Positions 48,901 through 58,973 of a stretch of DNA of 64,000 bases are shown here, in pieces. The translations under genes and the position numbers were made by a program. Within the stretch, counting starts at the first letter, position 1. The number at the start of each line of letters is the position of its first letter. The notes under the pieces are model-generated. The model saw nothing but the letters and a program-made list of their open reading frames with translations. It ran no database searches and was not told the DNA's origin. The DNA is from Leptasterias polaris. Taxonomy: Eukaryota; Echinodermata; Asteroidea; Forcipulatida; Asteriidae. The stretch lies in the NCBI GenBank assembly GCA_037783415.1, contig JAZGTN010000069.1, positions 1,240,001 through 1,304,000 of the forward strand, read 5' to 3'.

Positions 48901-51900
48901 CTTGGCACTTAACTGCTCACGCATACGGCAAACTTGTACACGCCGTTGCAAGGTTCAAAACCCATTGTGCAACACCAACAATTATTCGTTTATATGAATT
49001 TTATGTTTGAATGAAAATTAAAGTTGCATTTTGTTTATATTTCCCCCTTAAATTGTTTTTGATGCCGAGATTAAACATACTGTCTTTTCATTCATTGTGT
49101 TCCAATTAGACGTTGTGAATGGGTTCATTGTGTTTTGTACACCCGAAAGGCAAATGGTGCCCGATGCGAAGCCGAGGATGCCATACCCCCCGAGGGTGTA
49201 CACAACCCAATGGACCCCATCACACAGCGTACAACAATATTGGTTTGTTATACCATGGTAATAGACTGCAAAAGGGGAAAACAAACATTACGAAGTGAAA
49301 TAAATGTTATTCTTTATTAATTTATTGTTAAATAATGCTTTTCGTTATTTAGTTAAACAAATTCAAACACTTTACCTTTAATACCAGCAGTATAGTTTAC
49401 TACCTCATAACCAGGGCTACACTGCAAAAACGTTGGTCAAATCATTTGACACATTTTGTTAGGCAAAGTAACTTCCACAAATATTGGTCGATAATTGCCC
49501 AACGAAAGCAATAATTGGTGTTGTTGGGCAAACATGTTGTTTGCCCATTTTTTTATAAGAAGTGGAACAAAAGTTGGGCAAGTGTTGGGCAAATATTTCG
49601 TAATCTGAATTCTACGGTGGCTCATACTCGCCAATTCCTAGAGAACCCCATGTTTTTTTACGGCGTTATATCGCCGTACTATTGCGTTATATCGCCGTAC
49701 TATTGCGTTATATCGCCGTACTATAACGTTATATCGCCGTACTATAACGCAATAGTACGGCGATATAACGCAATAGTACGGCGATATAACGCCGTAAAAA
49801 AACACGGGGTTCTCTAGGAATTGGCGAGTATGAGCCACCGTAGAATTCATCATAATTGTTGGTTACACTATTGCCCATGTATTGGGCAACTTTTTGGTAG
49901 TTTTAATAATCGTGAGTGTTGGTTAAAATGATGCATATCAGTTGGGCAAAATCGTCCAATCATGCGCACTTCGATCAAAGAGTTGCTCAACAACTGGGCA
50001 CATTTTACCAAAAAGTTGGGCATTGTTCCCGCCAAACGCCATCGTGTGTGCATAAATAAAAGCATATAAAACGATCTTTTCCAACATGGCGAGTGGAGGA
50101 GTGGCTGCGGCCGTGCCGTCTCTCGTAAACGAGCGGGGTTGCCCAGTGGTTATAGATCCAATTGGAAGGTTAGTTTTTAACTAAATATGAAGTTGTGTTT
50201 CCTATTCAACCGTACATAGTCGTGACAGTTGCAGGGCGAGCAAAACAGTGACACTACCGTTGAATTATTTACAGTTTTATCATGCCAATGTGCAACGCCG
50301 GCCCGTGGCATGGGTGCGTGTATGTTTGTGTGTGTGTGTAGTACATACATGCACTACAAAACATACATGGAACTATCACTGCATTGCTTGCGCTGAAACT
50401 GTCACGACTGTGTACAAACAGGAAACATACTTTATTTAGTTAAAAACTAACCTTCCAAGGCATCTATAAACTACTGGGCAACCTCACGTTTGTGAGAGAG
50501 ACGCCAAGGGCACAGCTCGTCACCGATTGCCATTGTGGACAAGATCGTTTCTATGCCTGGTTGTACGACTTATCACAAAAATTTAAACAATCCCAATAAT
50601 TGGATACAACATTTACCAACAATTGGTGAAAAAAATTACCAATGAATGGATATATACTTTAAACAAGCCCAATAATTCAATAAAATATTCACTATAACAG
50701 TTGGTTGAAAAGTGCCCAGTATATGAACAAATACTTTTAACCAATAAATGGTATCCAAAGCATATCCAACAGCTGTGTAATTAGAATTAACCAACTATGT
50801 GTAGTTGGGTTTGCCCAATAATTTAGTAAATGGTTTACCCAACTGGTGGGGCTGATATTTGAACCAACGTTGGGTAAAAAGTTGGGTAATTTTTACCCTT
50901 TTTTTTTTTACAGTGTATATTAGTTGTAATACTTGTGCAAGGAGGCGAAAAAACGACCATATGTACGGTATATGTTCCTCGTGTGGTACATCCCTCATGT
51001 TCCCCTGAGCCTTGTACATGTGTCTTTGTACGTGATTGGTTCTCGACCAATAAAATTCACAATTATAACAAACAGAAATTACTCAAATTCGTATACACGG
51101 AGTACTATTAACACGTGTGTACTTTTCAGGCCACGGGATTTGCGGTCAACCACTTGGAATGGAAGACGGTAGCATCCCCGACTCCAACATTATAGCGTCG
51201 AGTTCTTTTAGCGACCAGAACCGGCCAAGTGATAATTGTATGGCGGGTAATGGACGACTCAACCAGCAAGGAAGTGGACGTGTCGCTGGTGGCTGGTGTC
51301 CGGCAGGTGACGACCTCGAATCACCCTGGTTCCAAGTGGATTTGGAGACAACGAAGCAGGTCGAAGGTGTCATTATGCAAGGGAGTACGGATCCTTTGGA
51401 AATTTACGACGACTGGGTGACAAAATACAAAGTGGCGTACAGCGACAGTCAACAAACATGGCATTACGTCGGCGGATCATCTTTGCAAACAGCAACGGTA
51501 GTTTTCTAGAGGACGTTATAATTTTGTTTGTGTTTTTCTTTTTATTATAAATCACGACTGGATAATATTAACCTACCTAAGCCTATTCCATATACACTGA
51601 AGCCGACGGGTTTTGTATGGTTAAAGTCACCTGGAAATATATATATTTTTTTAATATAAGAGTATAGGCTAAGTATATTAACAATAAAACAATTTGAGTT
51701 ATTGTTTGTCAGGATTTATATGTAAAAAAAATAGATAAAGTTGTTTGGGAGTGACTCCGCCCATCCCTTTTTGTGACGTCAATCGAGGAAGACTTCGCCT
51801 CGATCGAACATCGACCCCCCTCGAACTTGCCTGCATTTACGTTGTATATACACGTGCAAGTAGTGAGATTGTACGTTTCGTTTGGTTATCCAAAAAGGGG

Positions 51901-54302
51901 ATTTTTCTTGCATTTTTCCGGCAAAAATTGCTGCTGGATGCAGCAAAACGACTAAAGATGGGGTCAGCCAGCATTTTTTTCCCTGCAGATCCCAAATATA
52001 GGCAGTTACGGGCATCGAAAGTCAGGCTAACGAGGGCAAAGTGGTCCGGTCCGAAGTCGTTTTCAGCGCTATGCAGCGAACACTTGGATACCCCGTCGTG
52101 CTTGGATACCGGGGATTTTTTCGTTGGTAGTAGTGTGCAAGAGAAGTTGCAGTGAAGCTTAGGTTACCAGCGAAATGTTTCTGGTGTTCGGATCGACTTG
52201 AGCTGTATGCCACGACGCCGCGGCACGCCGATTCGATAAATAGTTTGGCAAAGTAGGAAAAATAATACCTCGTATTATCCGTGTTCTCGTTATGACCATG
52301 TTCGTATCTTCCGTTTTTAAGACATAGAAACGCGCATGGGACAGTTCGGGACCGGTGAAAAACCTCGTATAAACTGGCGTCTCGTATTAGTCGACTGTAC
52401 ACTGTCCTAGGATTGCATTGGGTGGTGACGTCCGAATACGAAAACGCATCATATTGATCAGGTACCCAGACGTAATGTACGGGGCCAGACTACACATTTT
52501 CTCCTGCCTCGATTGACGTCACGAACAGCGCCAAGTAAAGGGGGGCCTATTTTTTAATCTTTTAACCTTAGTTAATTGTTTATTCACATTCCACTCATAA
52601 AAATGTATATGTATATATTTTGACAAAATACCACTGCCAGGTGCCTTTAAACAACTCAGCAAATAACTGTCCGTGTACTTTGTAGATGCATTTACCACGT
52701 TATATTATCATATTTCAGGCTGGCACAGTGATTATTTTGAATGGTCAGACCGTCTCAAGAGCTACTTGAACAAGAAAAAAGTATATACTATTTGCTTGAA
52801 ACAAAGTTTGAATTGTGTTGACTATTTTTTTTATAGGAGTTTCCAGGAAATGTTGACGATGTAGAAGCAGTCACAAGCTTATTTCAGAGGCCCATACGAG
52901 CACGCTATGTTCGAATTTTACCAACTGAATTTGAAGAATGGCCATCTATGCGCATCGAAATCATCGGTTGCAAAGGTATGCCTGCATGTAGCTGCTCAAT
53001 GGATACTAATTGGATATTCAAACTTGTTACTGAAATTTTTGCCATGATATTATTATTAGTCCACATCTGGCAATTTTTCATATGCGCTTCTGCAACCCTT
53101 CTAGATCATTGCGCTGCTTTCTAGTTATTATGTAGTGTATTTTACAGTAACGTATCAAAGCGTTTTACATTAGTGCCGTGGTCAGTGGGCCATTAACATC
53201 ATAACCTTTCTGAGCTCCCTGGGGAGTATATAATATCTCTGGGCTACCATGACGCTCAGAAGGTTTTACAAACGGAATCTTAACCTCTTCCCATTAATAT
53301 ACCCATGGGTGAAGCAATTTACAGTAAAGCATCCTGTTTAAGGACACAAGCTTGACTTTGACTGGACCCCACGCGCGCCCCGATGACTTAACAACCAGAA
53401 CTTGAACTTGATCAATAAACCGCTCGGCCATGACAAGCCACATGCCTACAGGATGGGGGTTGGTCGTTCATCCGTTGTTCATGACTGTTCCACAGGCGTA
53501 GGGCTCAAGTCCACACCAAGTAATTTCCAGATGTCAATCGGCTTTTGTAAGGTCAAAGTGGACTGTATATCTAGTCTACCTGATTCGGTTTTAGTAACCT
53601 GAATCACGTAAATTTATAAGTTTTCAGATTCAAGCCCATTTTCTATGACGTCATACTGAATAAAACGTTCGGCTTAAAATAAATCACAAAACCAAATGCT
53701 TCAAACGAGCACACATTGACGGAACCAGAGGAGGGAAAGGGGCGGTAACCCTCCCCCGCTAAGAAACCCTGCCAACCCCCTCTTGCCCCGCCCATGATAA
53801 AAACGTTACGCCACTGCTTCAAGGGAATACTGTGAAAGTTTAAGCTTAATCGGTCCTCGGAGTATTTTCCACCATCTTTATACCATGTAATTTTATGTGC
53901 AAATATGTGAACATTTCTATTTTCAATCTTACCAATGTTGTACGAGCTCTTTAAGAACCAAGTCTGTAATGATAACACCAAATAGTTCAGAGTCCAATTT
54001 CAATTTAATTCAAAGGTGACATTCTTGACTTGGTCAACAACCGGCCATTCTCAACCTACGACCATGACAACGATGGTGACGCTGCTAACTGTGCTGGTCT
54101 ACTGGACGGAGGTTGGTGGTTTGACCGTTGTTCAGGTGTTCCTAACGATGGTTACCGTGGGAGGATTGTGGAAAGTAACCTGAATGGCGAGTATTCGCCT
54201 GTTGTCGATTATTCGGGTCCGGAGTATCAAGGTATTCTTTGGGGTACTTGGGAAGGAAAAGAGATTGTGAAGAGTGAAATGAAGATGCGTCGAGACGGTT
54301 AA
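42905..54302 (+). CDS. Gene 2: paralog of gene 1, possibly defective
   Basis: Exons by homology and splice sites: 42905-42959, 44185-44418, 47774-47904, 48434-48701, 51130-51497, 52837-52975, 54016-54302. Exon lengths equal gene 1 except exon 1 (+3 nt), and the joined frame would encode 493 residues: signal peptide, N-terminal cysteine module, FBG first half, discoidin, FBG second half. All junctions except one are GT-AG. At the exon 2 end the donor reads TTGAGT instead of GTGAGT (44419-44424). Read-through stops after 23 more codons (44478-44480). A weak in-phase donor (GGAG followed by GTTTGG, about 44456) could rescue it. All coding exons remain open, so either the loss is recent, a cryptic site is used, or this is a sequencing error. 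Confidence 0.85.
44185..44418 (+). CDS. Gene 2 exon 2: N-terminal cysteine module, donor lost
   Basis: 78 codons with the same four cysteines as gene 1. Nine replacement positions and seven silent changes separate the two copies. The following donor is TT instead of GT. Confidence 0.85.
44684..46601. mobile_element. TTAA-ended element nested in the CACTG MITE
   Basis: Perfect TTAAAGGGACACACCGG at the left end and its complement at the right end, with TTAA on both sides (44684-44687 and 46598-46601). No intact transposase ORF seen. The interior includes a degenerate tandem repeat of about 20-27 bp (CTTTCGTTCCCTCGAAATA type, 45740-46120) and a G-rich patch (46150-46290). Confidence 0.88.
45740..46120. 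repeat. Degenerate tandem repeat inside the nested element
   Basis: Repeated CGAAATATGCTTTCGTTCCC-like units with many substitutions. No coding meaning. Confidence 0.6.
47774..47904 (+). CDS. Gene 2 exon 3: start of FBG domain
   Basis: DKHADCQALLDSGNTESGVY and VYCEMIGRTGWL, same length and phases as gene 1 exon 3. Confidence 0.92.
48026..48343. mobile_element. Old palindromic MITE in gene 2 intron 3
   Basis: Same element and same position as in genes 1 and 3. The right end retains GGCTATAGCCCAAAACGCCC (48317-48336). Confidence 0.6.
48434..48701 (+). CDS. Gene 2 exon 4: FBG domain, first half
   Basis: Same FBG core as gene 1. All eight residue differences from gene 1 lie in the last half of the exon, including loss of the NWT glycosylation site (now NWK). 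Confidence 0.94.
49121..49217. repeat. Small hairpin repeat in gene 2 intron 4
   Basis: Counterpart of 28972-29056. The centre is about 12 bp longer. Confidence 0.5.
49607..49848. repeat. 242-bp near-perfect palindrome
   Basis: Begins GAATTCTACGGTGGCTCA and ends with its complement. The middle is made of short units of CGTTATATCGCCGTACTA that are themselves nearly palindromic. Probably a fold-back MITE nested in the CACTG element. ORFs across it are repeat artefacts. Confidence 0.9.
50086..50169 (+). other. Possible exon-like leader in the CACTG element
   Basis: A TATA-like stretch (AGCATATAAAAC, about 50061) is followed by ATG and 28 codons (MASGGVAAAVPSLVNERGCP) ending at a donor-like GGAAGGTTAGT. 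An inverted, decayed copy lies at 50430-50540. Could be the first exon of a lost transposase gene or chance. Confidence 0.2.
51130..51497 (+). CDS. Gene 2 exon 5: discoidin domain, main part
   Basis: CGQPLGMEDGSIPDSNIIAS through WHYVGGSSLQTAT. Nine replacement and about eight silent differences from gene 1. All F5/8C landmarks kept. Confidence 0.94.
51621..52650. mobile_element. TTAA-target element with THAP-like remnant (Kolobok-like)
   Basis: Flanked by TTAA (51621-51624 and 52647-52650). Gene 1 has a single TTAA in the same context (TATGGTTAAACAAC, near 29952). Inverted ends share about 13 bp (TTAAAG, one mismatch, CACCTGG). The interior carries a decayed THAP-like coding stretch, which together with the TTAA target suggests the Kolobok superfamily. 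Confidence 0.85.
51745..52155 (+). pseudogene. THAP-domain-like relic
   Basis: The second half of this frame reads FFPADPKYRQLRASK, then KWSGPKSFSALCSEHLD, closely resembling the C-terminal half of THAP zinc fingers (F-P-x-D-P, K-W, LCSEHF). The first half with the CxxC part is in another frame (around 51773-51955, KNCCW), so a frameshift has occurred. It is a transposon relic in intron 5 of gene 2, not a host gene. Confidence 0.55.
52837..52975 (+). CDS. Gene 2 exon 6: discoidin domain, C-terminal part
   Basis: EFPGNVDDVEAVTSLFQRPI and RARYVRILPTEFEEWPSMRI, closing cysteine kept. Same phases as gene 1. Confidence 0.94.
54016..54302 (+). CDS. Gene 2 exon 7: FBG domain, second half
   Basis: FSTYDHDNDGDAANCAG, GGWWFDRC and KMRRDG, then stop. 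Differs from gene 1 by 11 replacement and 2 silent substitutions, all replacements downstream of residue 427. Confidence 0.95.
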
Positions 54303-54356
54303 TATTCTCCTGAGCTTTCTTAATCATGTTTCAATTCATTATTTATAGTTTGTTTG

Positions 54357-54362
54357 AATAAA
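54357..54362 (+). terminator. Gene 2 polyadenylation signal
   Basis: AATAAA 55 bp after the stop codon, homologous in position to the gene 1 signal. Confidence 0.7.
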
Positions 54363-54546
54363 TTAATACTAATAGCGTCTTTGTAATCATCTTTTTAATG
54401 GATGCACAAATCATTTTCAGTCGCACGTAAAAAAACAAATTGTATTTTTATTGTATAGTGGAGTAGATAATTTAGATAATACCAACAATTTTTGGAAAAA
54501 CCTAGCAAGATCAAGTTGATCAAGTTGATCAAGTGTTTCTAATATA

Positions 54547-55739
54547 GGTTTTCTCGGTCAATTTCGGCAAATGAGCAGCCAATTTAACCACTGAACCATT
54601 CTATTTCGCGCGAAATCGAATGCTACTGAAAAGGGTCATTCGATTTCGTTTTATGACTAGTCAAATGTACTGTTGCGTCATTCGATATAACAAAATAGTC
54701 ATTCAATTTAACAATTCATCAAAGCAGCATTCAAATTCGCAGGAGCTTTTTGAGACGTGTGTTTAGTCATTCAAATTCATTTTTGGGCAGTCATTTCTGT
54801 AATTTGTACAATCTAAAAAACGCCTTGTTAAACTTTCGTTTCCTTTCGAATGTTAAAGGCATAAACACGGTTCACTTATTGGCACTTGAGTTACCTTGCC
54901 GATGTACCTCGAAGACGAGCTTTCGCTACAGTTTTAGACGCATTTTTCTAGAAATGACAGCTCGTGGTCGCTACGCAAGAGTGTCCCAGGTAGATCGAGA
55001 AAGTTTGATTGAGGCCTTCGAGGGAAAAGAGCAAGACTACCTTGAGCTTGCGGTCAATTTGAAGTCAACAAGTCCACAGCAGTGGTACAAACCATACCCA
55101 AGCATAAATGCCAAGATGTCTGGCACGCCAGCAGATTGATGGTTGAGGAAGAAACATCATATTAAACAATAAGAAACCAGGGAAACCATAAAGAAACACC
55201 CCATTCAAAAACATACAAAATTAGGTCTTTATCAGTTAACCAATAAAGATCCCCCAACAAAATCAAAAAAAGAACAAAGAAGAAAACAAAGAAGAAAACA
55301 AACATAATGGGCCCCATGTAGAATCTACTGGAAACATAAATAAAGAAAGAAACAAAGTTTGCCTGAATTAAATTGAAGATACAAAACAGATGCCTTGACA
55401 GATGCCTTGTATACAGTTTATCTGTTTAGTCGCATTTCGTTATCGTACTTATTTGAGTTCTCATTTAGCGAAATTGATTGCCTCTTTACGAAATTGAAAA
55501 AAATAAATCAGTAAAAATCTTTGCTTTGCTAAATTGAATGATGATTGTGCGTCACGAAAAAGAATGACGATATACTAAATTGAACACAGTGCTAAAGGAA
55601 TTTGAATGCCTCAAAACGAAATTGAATGACCGAATTCTGAATTTGAAACGCAGTAAAAACTGGAGAGGCAAAATGGCTTTAATTCGAACGCACGAAAATG
55701 AAATCGGCTGCTCATTTGCCGAATTTGACTGAGAAAACC
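54547..55739. mobile_element. TA-target transposon, GG...CC ends
   Basis: Inverted ends of about 34 bp (GGTTTTCTCGGTCAATTTCG at the left, its near complement at the right) flanked by TA (54545-54546, 55740-55741). The corresponding site in gene 1 (about 37019-37030) is empty. Both arms are full of CATTCAATTT/AAATTGAATG motifs, probable subterminal repeats. A short coding relic lies at 54954-55139. Confidence 0.85.
54954..55139 (+). pseudogene. Possible transposase N-terminal relic
   Basis: 61 codons, MTARGRYARVSQVDRESLIE then AFEGKEQDYLELAVNLKST, resembling a helix-turn-helix head of a transposase. It ends after a short unrelated tail with no catalytic domain. Weak evidence from composition and context only. 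Confidence 0.3.
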
Positions 55740-56419
55740 TATAGTTACGAAGAGGGTATACCAGTTCAATGTTTTCCATTTATCTTACAAATTACGCTGG
55801 CTTCGTTCAATGTATATGATGGGTACCTTCAGTACTGCGGGAGCTTTACATTAGTAGATTCTAGAAACGTCATTCAAGTTTTTTTTAAATTTTAAATCAT
55901 CATCTTGTGATTATTGCACTGTATAATTAGTGAAATTATTCATCGCTTGAGTAAAGTATAGATAAAACCTTTAGACTTCATGTGTCGATAGTTTGATCTT
56001 ATAATAGTTTCAACTTGGAACACACTTCATACATCGTTGTAACATGAAACAGCCACAATTGTCTGAAGTATGAGTTGGTAATGGGAGGCACGCTCAAGAA
56101 ATGTTACCGTCTGGTAATTTTGCAGGAGTGGTTACCCCTGGTGCCTGCGCGCTCTTATACTTGCTGCGCCTCGGCGACAAACAATACACCAAGGCCATTT
56201 TGGTTATTAAAGGTATCATACACATACAAATTACTTAGCACCAACATATTTTGCTTCGCAGAAACAGATGCCGGTTAAAAAACAGCTAATGAACGGTATT
56301 TATCACTGGCTCCCTGCTTCTTTTATTGGTTAGCAAAAAAAACAAAAACAAAAAAACATTTTCTTCAGCTTAATTAAGTTGGGCCTGGGTTATTTTAGGG
56401 TTGCGCTATAATTTGACAT

Positions 56420-58620
56420 TGAGAGGATTCGCAAAGTGCTCCCTGGTAAACCACTGCAGTCGACACGCGCCTTAATAGGCTGGTCAACACCCAAGGGCAG
56501 CATAGGCATAAAGTAGATGGCAACAAGAGATTAACACTACGTTCTTGGTTTATGGGAATCATTTCGTTTGGGGGGAAATGGAAAGCTTACTAACTATATG
56601 TTTACAAGATAGTTAACTATATATAGTCTCTTTGTTTTCGTTCAGACCTTTCTTGTAACGTATAAAAGTACCATGATTGTATAATATTTTTAAAACTTAT
56701 TTGTTTATTATCGAGTACATTTACTATCACCCTAATTCAATTAAAATACCAAAACTCCTGCAATGTGAAAGTGTCGTCAAGTTTCGTGGTCACGTTAAAA
56801 ATAATTAAAACAACAGCATATTAGCCTAATAATGTCAGGAATTTGTTGTCTGACGTGGTTGAATGTACCCATAAAGATAAGCATTACACCTCAAGATTCT
56901 TCTTAATGTTATATTAATTAATGTGTAATTAAATTCAATTTACTTTTATTTCCATACTGTTACGTACGCCCAACTCATTTGGGGTTTTACCAACTGAGGT
57001 GGTTCGCAGCACAGCGAATTTACAAACAATGGGAATACCTAAATGAAGATTAAAGGGAAATCCAGCAACAAACAAATGGGAACAGGTCCAGACGTTGTAT
57101 ATAATCATAAACAACAAATATATGAATTTATTTACAAACAGCAAAGGCGAATCAAGGAAACTTACAATCAGTAATTGAAAATCATGAATTAAAGCGACTT
57201 GGTATGCATAAATGAATATTATTATTTGGCCAAATTAGATTTAAATACCGTAAATAATGCCGCCTGCTCAAACAACTCGGGTCTCGGGAACGGGTAGTCC
57301 GGCGCCAACCACACAGTCACACGGAGCAGGGTAGTGGGTAGTCCTCAGTCATAGCGGAGCTTCTCGTCAGTCCAAGCCCAATAGCCAGCGACCACGCCCA
57401 AGTGTCGTCCTGCCAGTGGTAGTAGCGCCGAATTCCCGTGGTGTGGCCGGTCAGCATCCCATCCCGAGCTCTGAGTCGAAGGAGGCCGCAGCGTAGGCAT
57501 ACAATGCGTTATATACGCACATTAGAATTTAAATAAATGCAACCACTTGCTAAAGAAATAAAAGAACTAAGGAGTGCAGCCAGCCGAGCAGAAAGAAACA
57601 GCTAAACTAGGAATGTTCATCTCGGCAATAATGTGGCTGAAAAGAATTCCAAAGAAAAATCAGATGGTACAAACTGTGACCATAACAATACTGTCTTAAA
57701 TAAAGTGATACAATACAAGGTAATAAAGAATAGAATATACTGAGTTATTAAAGGCTTGATACAGCAAAGAAAGGAAACAGTATGGAGGCTGATTTGATAA
57801 GCCGAGGCTTGTAGTAATCAGCCTGTGGACAGACAGAGACAAGATAAACATACAATCATAGGACGTACATAATCATGAACACAACAACTTACATGTACAA
57901 ACAAAACTGACAACACCTAATTAACAAGAATGAGCATTGACAGCATTCAGGTGGAAGCGTTCCTCGTAGGAGAGATGGAGGGTTGCAATCACCCAATCAA
58001 TCAAAACACTTTATATGGCGTCGGAAATTATGTTAAGGCACTTTAACAAAGAAAAGCACATATAAATTACATAGAAAAGGCTAGAGAACAAATTATTTTG
58101 AGTTTCTTCTTGAAAATGTTCACATTTGGGAAAGTGTTTTTATAGTATGGTGGCTTTAAATGGACACCAAACATAATGTATTTAAGTACAACTTAATCCA
58201 CAATCTCTTCTCCATCTTCGTTGCTTCGAAAGCAACCACATATGAAGATCGTTACATGAACAAAATTCACTTAAAAGCGTGGAGAAGAGCTATATTTGAA
58301 GACCGTAAAGTGTGAGATGACTAAAGTGGTATCGATCGGTGAATAGTGGAGCAAGGCCAGTGCTGGCTCTCAACATGAAACTGATTTTTTTCCTGCTTGT
58401 TACCGGGTACCAATTACAAAAATTATTTCATATGAAATTCCTCTCAAATTGTGTAGCATTTCGTGTTCATGCGTACTTTACTTTGGTAGTAATCCACGGG
58501 TAAAGCAATGAAGGAAATTTAGAGAAAACTCCCTTTTTTGTCAAACTAGTCCAGTGTTTGTTTAACTCTCCATTGTCTCTGCGTGCAGGTATTAAAATCT
58601 GAAGAAACTTCCAGCAGGCG
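56420..58620. other. Non-coding intergenic stretch
   Basis: Sequence between the downstream border of the gene 2 block and gene 3. A GC-richer patch lies at 57285-57490. Only ORFs below 70 codons. I see no gene or transposon terminus. Confidence 0.5.
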
Positions 58621-58624
58621 CTAG

Positions 58625-58818
58625 AAAAGTGTTCTGCTTCATTTTGCTATTTTGTCTTTTTCTCATTAATAGTCAATCAGCTTGTATTGATTGACCTTCA
58701 AAATAGCAAAAAAGGTATCAGCATAGTTATTAAAGTGTTCCGCTTTGCTCCTTTGTCTTTTACTCATCAATAGTCAACCAGGCTTGTATTGATTACTCTT
58801 CAAATAGCCAAAAGGTAT
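58625..58818 (+). repeat. Two diverged tandem copies upstream of gene 3
   Basis: Two units of about 95-105 bp containing AGTCAATCAGCTTGTATTGA or a close variant, followed by CTTCAAAATAGC or CTTCAAATAGC. The second copy ends beside the TATA box of gene 3, so the duplication may duplicate promoter elements. Confidence 0.6.
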
Positions 58819-58821
58819 GAG

Positions 58822-58829
58822 TATATATA
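58822..58829 (+). promoter_or_regulatory. TATA box of gene 3
   Basis: TATATATA 90 bp upstream of the start codon, leaving room for a 5' UTR of about 60 bases. Confidence 0.5.
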
Positions 58830-58918
58830 GTACGCAACATTAACGCAAGGTAGGGTTGCGACAGATTCCTTGCCTACGACGACTAAACCGATCAGTTGCC
58901 ATTGGAAGTGAGACCGGC

Positions 58919-58973
58919 ATGGACATTCTTTGTTCCGTCGTGTTGTTGCTCCTTTTTCAAGCGGTTACAGCAG
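58919..58973 (+). CDS. Gene 3 exon 1: signal peptide
   Basis: Strongly hydrophobic VVLLLLFQAVTA segment, phase 1 end at GTAAGG. Confidence 0.88.

Larger units (their letters stand above)
49420..50915. mobile_element. CACTG-ended element in gene 2 intron 4
   Basis: Ends CACTGCAAAAA and TTTTTACAGTG with TA on both sides (49418-49419, 50916-50917). Gene 1 has the empty site GGGCTATATTAG (about 29222). Many copies of GTTGGGCAA and its complement lie near both ends, like the subterminal transposase-binding repeats of EnSpm/CACTA elements. Contains a long palindrome (49607-49848) and inner inverted arms (about 50083-50190 and 50430-50540). Confidence 0.85.

Noticed and set aside
51745..52155. A functional THAP gene
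   Set aside because: Only half of the THAP domain is in frame, and it lies inside a TTAA transposon absent from the paralogous intron.
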